A stretch of 64,000 bases of DNA from Aplysia californica (Eukaryota; Mollusca; Gastropoda; Aplysiida; Aplysiidae). A program made the position numbers and the translations under genes. The DNA lies in contig NW_004797876.1 of assembly GCF_000002075.1 (NCBI RefSeq), positions 153,945 through 217,944 of the forward strand, written 5' to 3'. The notes below the pieces were generated by a model that had not been told where the DNA came from, did no database searches, and saw nothing but the letters and a program-made list of their open reading frames with translations. This document shows, in pieces, positions 10,901 through 21,770 of the stretch; within the stretch, counting starts at the first letter, position 1; each line of letters opens with the position of its first letter.

Positions 10901-13900
10901 AAGTAGACATAATCCAGAGATTTTCATGTAGAAAATTTCCTGTGCGATTTCCCTTTGTTTGTAAGTAGGCCTATAGCGGTCCCGCAAAAATGTGCACTGC
11001 TATTTTTACCCGCTATGGTAGTTTTCATTTGTTTGTTAGTTTTGTTTTGTGGTCAAATGGGAAATGAAAACCTAATTTATCACGATACAGCACACGAGGC
11101 CTACACACTGCCTGTGCGTACCACTGCCCGCTGTGCCACATTCATACCATACCACTGCCTTCATCCCCCCAAAGACCGAGTATACACGGTCTGTGATCTC
11201 ACCTCACGCGTGATACAAAATCAGGATTATCGGATAGCGAGGGGCAATAAGGTGAAATCGCAGCCTGCCTCCTTTTCTCGTCTCCCCGACTCTCTTAGCA
11301 TTTTTTTTTTGTCTGTGCCTAGCTTTGCCCTAGGCGAGATCCAATGTATGTCCACGCGCGCGGCTGTGTGCATCTCTCTGCCTTCCTCTACGCGCGTGTG
11401 AGTGTCTCCATTACTTGCGTTCTTTGTGTTTCTCTTAACACACTCACTGCTGTGGTGTAGACTGTTCAAACTTCGATGGGTCATCATGAAAATATTGACT
11501 GTCTTGTAAATGAAGAAGCGTGCCTGAAGCCGAAGTTACCGTGCTTAAAGGCGTGTAGTTTATATAGCAAAAATTAGGTAAGAGCCGTTTAGCGTACTTG
11601 AGTCCGGAACGTGCTTTATGCCGGCGTGCTTAAAGCCGGCACAGACTGTAGCAATTCACAGGTTCTTTTTCTTTGATTTAAATTGCTTTGCCCTTTTCCG
11701 CTTTGGCCTTCTATTTATGATTGTCATAATTATTTTTCTCCCTTTATGTCAACCATTTCTCTAAATGTTCAATTCAGCCTTGGTGGGTCTCCTGATAACT
11801 TTATCACAATAAAATAAAAATTTCCCTTCATTACACACCTCAGAGCTACAAATTAAGTCAAGCAAAGTCGACTATCATAAGACGTGTAGCTTGTTTTCAC
11901 TTTGTTCACTTACGACAGTGTGGGCTGAGAAAAGTGGCTCACTTCCCTATCATCATGCATGACAACAAAGTAGGTTTTTGCATTTTAACTTGACATGTCA
12001 TGTACACTTCAAAGAATACTTACAGCAGAATTTAACAAAGTAGATTTTTGCATTTTAACTTGACATGTCATGTACACTTCAAAGAATACTTACAGCAGAA
12101 TTTAACAAAGTAGGTTTTTGCATTTTAACTTAACAAGTCATGTACACTTCAAAGAACACTTACAGCAGTATTTAACAAAGTAGGTTTTTCCATTTTAACT
12201 TAACATGTCATGTAAACTTCAGAGAATACTTACAGCAGAATTTCTAGGCTGTTGCCCTTGATAAGGAGAGATCCATGCAGCCTTGATCCAAGCGCGGGAC
12301 ACACAGTCATCAAAAAAGGAAACATGATACTGTGTCTGAAAATGAACCAAGTGTAGTTTGTGAGGTGAAGAAGTCGTACAATGGATTCAGAGCAGTTTTT
12401 TTTTTTTTCTTGTTTTTTTTTGGGGGGGGGGGGGGAGGGTTTATTGCTAGTTTTAATTCCTTGAACATCAAAGACAAACGAGGCATGGGTAGGCCCAGAA
12501 CAACCTACTTGAAGAGCCTAAACAGATGGGTGAAGGGGAAAGATCAGGAGATAATGTAGTTTTCTTAAGAGCATCCAAACAAAGGAACTAATGGAGAACC
12601 ATGATTGCCAATGCTTGTTGCAAATCTGGCACTTGAAAATGATGATGCATGGTATAGAGGAAAAAACTTAAAAATCAGTACGGGAACAAAATGTTCACTT
12701 AAAGGGCTCTAAAGAAACAAAAAAGATTAACAAACATTTACTGTACCAAAAAAAACCCTCTTCCTTTTATCTTCAGACGTGAAAAAAGACACCATAACCA
12801 AGATATGTAATTCCTTTTTTTTTTTTTTATCTTTTAATGGTTTTAATATTCCAATCTCCTCATACAACTCAGAAGAAAATAAGTTTTCATTTTGCTTTCA
12901 GCTCACAGCTTTTACACTACTGTAAATACCAGCCTATTGTAAACAGCTGGACAATTCCTTAAAAATTTTTTTTTTTTTTTACCCTTTCCATGACACACTT
13001 GACTCTTCAGCACCACCCATAACGCGTCAACGATCAGAATCAGAACAGGCAAACATCATCCGACAACACATGAAAGTCAAACAAAGAACCACAACTCCAG
13101 AACGCTGAACTCCAAAACAAGAGAAAGTTTCGTGGCACATACAGGGTGCATGCTGTCCTCAGACAACAACTCAAAGTAAGTGTCATAGTCACAGTCACTT
13201 TCTATCATTGCAGGCCACCTGGAATTTCAAAATCAAGCGGAATGCACGGTTAAAGCTCCCGTGTCGCGAGTTAAAATGACGGGCACTGTAAACAAATGTA
13301 GTATCACTGTAACAAATATATATATATAGTCACAACAATTAAACTTTACCTAGAAAAGCGACAAAAGAAAAGCTTTTGGGGTAACATTTTTTTTCCTCCT
13401 GAACATCTTCAGTTGTATTGTTTATGAGAATGGAATGTGAATAGTGGCAGGCAGAAAATCACTCAGAGCAATAGAAAAATGGAGATGTAAAAGACATTAG
13501 TACTAAAGTGTCTACAAAAAAAACGTAATTGAAATAAGATGTTTTAAAAGCTTTAGCCCTGAAGAACAATCTTACTTTCAAACGTGAAAAGGCTTTCTAA
13601 ACAAGTGTCATTGACTTCCCAGTGTGTCGCAGAAATCCAACAAACAATTCTTCCACAACTGTACCCAGTTTCTTAATGTCAGGTATAAAAAGCAGTTCTT
13701 CATAATATGTGAGCCAGCAAAATAAGATTTATAAGGTTTGTCTCATTCCACTATTTCGAGACATATATGCAAAAACTGATGTGAGTGGGAGGGTTTCAGA
13801 ACCATCTATGATCCTTGCAGGCAAAGTGGGGGGTTTTTTTGGTAAGAGTTTTACAGCACTTGCAAGACAATAAGGCAATGTGTGAGAACTTGAGCATGTC

Positions 13901-16900
13901 TGTCTTCACTTCTGATTAGCAAACTGCTTCCAAAGTTCTAAAACATGAGTTTCTTTGACTAGCAACAGGCGAATGAGAGTGAGTCTCTTTTTCTGTTTCT
14001 AAATGTTGACTCTCGCTGTCCTGAGTGGACTCCCAACCAGAATCAAACACAGCTTAGGAAACAATCAAAACAACTCAAATAAGAATTCATTATACCAACT
14101 TGTAATATGCTTCTCTTATTTGATACCCACAGGTCACTGCGTAATAGGTTAAATCGTATACCTCATCACTCTATTATTATGATAAATAAAATAAAAATGA
14201 AGCACATAATAGGAGAGATCTACATTGAAGCATTTTTTTAATGACTCCAAGGAAGACGCACATATCGTAAATGTCATTCCGCAAGGGCCATCTTAATTTT
14301 TTAACAGTAGTTTTGAGAAAATTAATGAAAAAGAGATCGCCCAAATCAAGACTTTAACTAGGGCACTTGTGAATTGTACATTAAAAACCAGGAAGGAATA
14401 GTTCTTAATAAAGTCCTTTGTTTTTAAAAATAAAAATTGAAGGTTGACCATGAATACTACTTAACAGAAGAATGGCAACTTGACAACAATGCGATCCACT
14501 TGGGTGGGATTTTTTGTTGTTGTTTTTTTTTAACCTGCCAATTTCTTTTTCTATCAACCATTGCTTTTGTTTTTAGTAGTTCCAACAAAGTGCAGAAATT
14601 TAAGTTATAAAGTTTAGTGACCCCCTTGTTCAAAAGCCTTTTATCAAAAGACTGCTGCACATCCAACGTTATCATCAAAATATTGCACCTTTAGGACAAT
14701 ACCATTTCAAAATATGCCAAATTTTTCCGGACATGTTGACTCATGTCAGATGGACTTAATTTTCAATTAAATGTTGATTGCTAAGCAATAGAATGTAAAT
14801 GTATGCGGAAGAAGTACAGATGAAGTCAAATTGATTCTCACCACGGATATCCATCCATTTTTGCCCATACAACAGATCCTGGGGTGAATTTTGTGAAGAT
14901 ATGCTCACTTTCATCATACTTCACTTCCGCAGATTCACAAGAGTTATGTTTCTTGTCTGGAAATATTTCAATGTGAAATAAAAAACATGGAGAAGAGGTG
15001 AAGGGGGGTGTAAAATGTTACACATGTGTAAGTTAATTTCATATAAAAAGCTCAAAGCAAGTCGAATCTAGTCTTATTTCATACTTCTGAAGTGGTTATA
15101 AAAAAAAACAATATTGCCATCAATATAAATTCTCCACATGTATTAATCAAACTCGGGTCTCCTGCATGCGACAGCAAAGTGCCTTACCGCTACACCACAG
15201 ATACCAACTGACAGACCAGGCTGATCCAAATTTGTCGAGAATACTAGCAGACAAATAAATGTACAGCATCAGATTTTAACTGATTCAGCCCAAGGTCAAT
15301 TTTGACTCCGGACGGAAATAATTTGTGACTGCTTCGTGACCTCACGGGTGGTCTCGCAAAAAATTAATTTTAAAATATTTAAATTTGATAAAACCTTATG
15401 TGTGGCATACAGAAATGTGCAAAATACAAAATACTATTCAATGAAACCAGAAAAAAGGGTTGAAATGTAAGCAGTTAGGGAAAAAGGACGAGAGGAAAGT
15501 GAAGCGAAGAAAAGGGAGCAATAGATAAGAGAGACACGGTCAGCCGCTGTGAGCGGCACTGCGAGCTGAATCAGTTAATGATATCTGCTACAACTACAAG
15601 GTTGGTGGAGACAAACTATAACCAAAATATACCTGTATTCATACTGCAAACCCATTTGTCCGGAATCCTAGCAGGGTCATCAACATCCGGGAGATATCTC
15701 CACTTTTTACACCACAGGTTACAACACTGGACCCAGGTTCCTGAAATATTAAGGTTACAAATCCCAATTCCACTTTCTTTTTCCATATCCGGACAGCTTC
15801 AGAAATATTTTCTAGTTCCTTTGGTTCTGAACTTAAACCCCCCCCTGTCCCTTTACACACACAAGTTTTAGAAGTTATGCTAATGATCCCGATAAATAAA
15901 TAACAATCTGATTAATCAAAATACGCAAGCAAGTCTTAACCTGGAACCTACAAGGACAAATACAGTCAAACCTGTGTAAGACAGCCACCCATTGTCAAGG
16001 AGAAAAGTGGCCGTATAAGACAGGTGGCCGTCTTAGACAGGACTGATCAAGATGAAGAAAACCAACCATTCCCATCTAAGGTCCCAATCGAAAGTAGCCG
16101 TATTGCTGTTGGTTTTGTTGCTGTTGGTTTGTATTTTGTTTTTTTATTTTTATTTTATTGCTGATTTTGCGAAAGGGTGACAATAAAACGAAACGTGTCA
16201 GACAAGGAGGTCCGAGTGCTGGGGTAAAACAAACACATGGGTCGCCACCACTCGGAGAAGGAGCGACGCTTCTGTCACAAGTTCATGCTGACGTCCATTG
16301 TTACTTTGTTACAGACTGGGTAAACAGTGACCACTCATCTCACTTACGATTTGTGTATGAGTTCTGGGCGGGGCTTATGGGTTATGAGCCATACGTTCTT
16401 ATGACCGTCTTGGTTATGAGGGATCACACGCTTTACCTCACCAGATCTGAACATTGGTACCTATTTATTGGTCAACAGTGGGAAGGGCCTACGCAACATT
16501 ATCGGTAGGAGGGACTACCCAACAATATAATGACAGGTGATTGGATTATGACGGCTCGCCCACAACGCCAGGGGCCAATGCACAATTTATGACAAAACGT
16601 GATGGAGTCACTAAGGTGGCCGTCTAAGACATGTGTTTTTGTTTGGTGTGATAGGGGTTTTGTGTTGAAATATGTTGGTTGCGGCCGCGTTGGACAGGTG
16701 CCCGTTTTACAGAGTTAAATTATATAGAAAAAACCCAAGGGGGGAAAAGGAAAGTGGTCGTTTGTACAGGTGGCCGTCTTATAGAGGTGGCCGTCAGGAC
16801 AGGTTCCACTGTATACAGAGGAAGGCCAAAGAGCTTTGCTTGCTAACATCCTTTACTCCAGAAGGAACCAATGTCAGAAGTAGTGTGAAAGTGGGCTGAT

Positions 16901-19900
16901 TAAAGTTCTGTTTGACAACTGCTATGGGTCTTGGCTCAATATTTTTCGGTAACATAAGAACTATAAAGTATCTACTGGTATTCACAAGAAATCAAAGGAC
17001 TGAGAGGGAATATATAAATGAGGAATCCCTACCAATTTCCTCGTCACTGCTGCTGCTGTCATCAGAGGTCTCTTCCCTTGTCATTTTCTTCTTATTCTTT
17101 CCTTGACTGAACCTCTTCCTCTGCTGTTCTTTCAGCAGCTCCTTTTGCCCACTTCTTTTAGCCACTTTATTTTTTGCTTGGAAATCTAGAGAAACCAAAG
17201 TCATGGATAATTCATATACATCTTCTAAAAGTTATGTATTTGTCACTATCCGTGTCAACTCATAATTGTGTGGCATCGTGGTGAAATACGGTGCCCATCA
17301 AATAACAAAATTGAAGACAGTCGTGACAATTTTTCGTTTGTCTGGCAATTCTTATTGAATTTTTTTAGAGGGCTCAACACTTTTTTATGCTCATTTAAAA
17401 ACACAAGTATGTGTGGGTTTTACTGAAAAACTTTGATCAAAGGCACAAAAAATGTAAATTTGCAGTTTCCAAGGACACTCAAGCTTTGGAAGTTACCAAA
17501 TTTTGGCAGCCAATCTCTTGCTAAATTTACCCCTGATACCAGTTGATTTCCCCCCCCCCCTCCCCCTTCAATTGCAAATATCTTGACTTGTATTTAAGAT
17601 AGATGGACATTACTTGTCATCAAAAGCAAGACAAACGAACAAGCTTTAAGACGATACCAATATCATGACAAATTATTTCTTCCCCCTTCTTCTGACCTTC
17701 CTTTCAGCTCAAATCTTCCCATAAGAATGATCTGTCTCCTTTATTCTAATATCTGTCAAATTGTCAAATTCAGCCCATCACTGATTCTGACCTCAACAAA
17801 ACAACACCCTCACCTTTCTGAAAGCTCTTAGGTCCTTGATACTGCTTGTTTGCTTTCCCCTTATTTAGAGAGTTTTCTCTGCTTTCCATCATTCCAGAGG
17901 TTTTCCATGCTTTTTTCTTTGATTTCCCACCATCGTTTTCATACTTTGATACGTGACAATCTGCAACCGTAAAATGCAAGTTTGTGATTTACGATTCGAT
18001 TTTGAAAATGATGTAATATATATATGACAATCAACAATAAAATTATTAACCTTACCATCTTTTGGATAAAGGCAAATTAAAAACAAATCTTATAACTTAC
18101 AAAGATGTACACAAATCAACACACTAACCTTTTGGAGGATTCAGCGATCTTGTAGATTGACTATTTTCTTTTTCCTCATCATTTGAGCTTTTCAAGCTAT
18201 CCGTCATACTATGTGCTTTCTTTACTGTTTTCTTTGGTTTTCCATTATCGCCTGCGTTATTTGACATCTTCACATCTGTAAGAGGGCACAATTTTGTTAT
18301 TTTAGAGAACACAATTTTTAAAGTTTAAAAAAATATGGAAAGCTGAAAAATAACTCAAATGGTATTATCATATTATTTTAAACAACATTTTCAATATACT
18401 ACTGTGCCAAACAATGCTGACGAAATGTTAAGAAGCAAAACAAAATCAGCATTGGCATAATTTGCTCTTCTAAAAGGTTAAATTACAATTAAAAGATTTC
18501 CATTTTCATCATGACTGGCAAAGCAAAACCAATTTGTAGTTGTAGGCCAACAACTTTACAGGCCAGTCAGATTAAACTGCTGGTAATGATCACTGGTAAT
18601 ATCTATCAGGAGAACATCATACATTTAAGGTTTCTTTGTGAACGACTTTGGGGGTGGGATTTAGCCACCTTAGCACTCTTCTTGAATGCTAACATTTCAT
18701 GCATTTTTTACCTTCTCCGACATTCAAGCTCCCCAAACTTCACAATTTTTAATGTCATGTCCTGTTGAAAATGTTTTCAGTGAGTGATGCAGACACCAAA
18801 CTTATATCCCACAATAGCTTTTTGTTTGGTGAAAATTAAAGTAGCAGCACAGGCAAATATGTTAACCCTTACAACTCTAGTCCCATTTTCCTCACAGGTT
18901 CTTGTTTCCCCAGGCCCAGTTGTATAAAGTCCTTCACAGGGTGCCAGCCACCTCAAACCCAGTCAGAATTCTTACTGTCATCTGGTCGATTGTCTTTGAA
19001 AAATATTCTATACAGTATGTTATTATCATAACTTTCAACAAAGGCAGTATAGAAATATTTTCAATGTCGGTAAAAATTTGGAGATGCAATTGCTGTTGAC
19101 TGGGCCTCAGGAGTCAAAGACTCCAGCATTTCCGGGATCAATGGGTAGTGAGGACTAAAAATAGCCCAGGGCTGTAAGGGTTAACAGAAAACAAATTGTA
19201 CCCATAATAAGAGTCTCTTTCTTTGAACAGCCTCATGATTAATTGTCTTTCAGTGCCCTAGAAGTTCAGGCCGTACAATTGTGATTCGAGGAAAAAAAAA
19301 TTGTGTCAATGTTTTAAACATATTATTCGCTTTTGATAAGACTAAAAAGTCACAAACGATCTGCTATTTTTTTTTCAGCCTATCATGGATACAAACAGAA
19401 CATTTGATTTACCTGATGGAAAAGACAGTTTCACTTGTTTTAGTTCATACAGCTTCTTTGCATCCGCAGTTTGCTTTTTGAAATGATTGCCAGAATCCTT
19501 TGACTCTTTTGGTGGTGGTATCTCTACAATCTCTGGGTGGCTGTTGGGAACAAACAAGTCTCTCAGTCAAATTCATGTGTAAATAAAATAAAAATGAATA
19601 CATTATTCTTTACAGAGTCCCCTGGGAGAAAATTTGAATTACAATGGCAAATATACATACATAAACACATGTCACATCGTGCTGGAATCAGGCGCTCGTT
19701 TATTTATAGGCATGCAGAATTATTCATCTTAAAGCTTGTTCATTAGTCTTGCTTTCGATGACAAAAGTACCTATTTATCTTGAATAGAAGTTGATATATT
19801 TGCAATTGAAGAAGGTAGGGGTCACCTGGTTTCAAAGGTAAAATTAGTGAGAAAATGGTTGCCAAAGTTCAATGATTTCTATGAGAGGGTAATCTAATTT

Positions 19901-21731
19901 CATTGATTGATTGATGTGGACCCCTTTCACATCTGATCTCCTGGGGTGGGTTGCATCACTGAGCTGAGCTCGCCCTGAGGTGATCACAGACAACTACTGT
20001 CATCTTTACAGCACAGTCCTCTCTAACTGTCTGCCTGTCACACATGGCTAGTCACTGGCTTTCCTCATTGCACAATTCTGTCTCACACCTTGTCCCTATA
20101 CGTCTTTTTCTCTCTGACAAAGTCATGACTTCAAGTGATAAAGGAGAGCATGTGATGTTATTTTGCAAGCATCAGTTCCATGCGAAAGGAGTCATGTTAT
20201 GGCTGATCTGTTCCTAACACTAGCGCAGAAACGATCTTACTATTAGACAGAGTTGTCGATTTGAAACTTGCTCTTACCAGTGATCATTATACAAGAAAAA
20301 TTCAGTTTTACGCTGTCAGCGTGCTTTAAGGGATATCTTTTTGGTTTTTTTATCTGGCATGGTATTTTCTGAAGACCACTGTGCCATGTTGTCCAGTAAA
20401 TGTCAACTAAATTGTTTGACAATTCAAAATATGCTTACTCTTCATTCCAGTCATCAATCTCTTCATCCTCATGGCCACTGTTCCATTCAGTAGAGTTAGT
20501 TTCACCAAAGTTGTCTTCATGACGCATGCTTTTTGCCGAGCTCTGGTGGACTTTTTTGGTGGGTACCCTATCTACACATAAGAAATCAGGAACCTTTGAG
20601 CAAGACAAGAAATTAAGAAATTCATTAACAAAATTCGCATTTCCCACAAAGAATTTCAAACTTTTTGATCTACTTAAGAAATGGACTAATAATAATAAAA
20701 ATCTATAAACCCTCCACATCAAAGAAGAGTGTGCCATTAGCTCCGCTGGTAACAGAATGGAAAACAGCACAGGGAACCCTGAACAATGTTTAACTTGCGG
20801 TATACACACCTCACGATAAGAGCGACATTTTTAAAAAAATGAGATCTAAAAGTATACCTCCCATATTATACGCACAACATACAGCCAGAATCAGGCCTAA
20901 CAAAGGGGTAGCTAATAATATAATGTCACAACAGGATTTTTTTATTGAGCAATTACCCAATAATTAAGTCAGGCAGCTGCATAACAAAGAAAGTGTTGGA
21001 TTGGAATCCACAGGGTAAAAGACCAAGGGGAAGACCGCGTGGAACCAAGAGAAGAACTACAGAATTGATGAACAGAAAAGTGGGAAGACATGGAATAACA
21101 TCAAGAGGCTAGCCCAGGATAGAGAAAGGTGAAAAGTGCGGTGGGGCTATACCCTGGTACAAGGTGAGAAAGGCAATGACGATGATGGCCTAATAATTAT
21201 TAAAAATGTAGATTTTGCAACTCATCACAGCGTCTTTCTTGGAATAAATGCCACTCCAGTTTCACAGATTAAATACACATTTCTGCAACAACCAACAGTT
21301 AAGGTGTCACTGGCATGCATCATTCATTGTTTGAATCTACATGAGCAGAACGTACAAAAAGAGTTTGTAAAAAACGTGATTGTTATACTAACCACTGTCG
21401 TCTAAAGAGACTGGAAGCAGGACATTGATAAAGATGTCGTCATACTCTTCTTGTGTCAAACTGCGAGCCTCTGTATTTGATTTCCTCGGCTTCTTTATAG
21501 CTGGGGTATCAGCAACTGTTAAGTCAACCAGAATGAGATGGGTAATTTGATGCCAAATCTCATCTACATAGCAATTTACAAACATTAACTGGTTGAGTGT
21601 GTGGGTGGTTGGTTCTCTGGACAAGTATAAGTTGCTTGTAGTCTACAGAGTTTTCCATGTTGACCACAGCACCAAACAGCTTGTTATCTGGACATCAGTA
21701 CCCGTCTTGTAATACATGAAGACTCAGAAGA

Positions 21732-21770
<39 letters not shown>

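Noticed and set aside
16158-16508. 116-codon ORF inside pogo-like element 2
   Set aside because: No DDE or HTH motif is visible and the length is too short for a transposase. Chance ORF.
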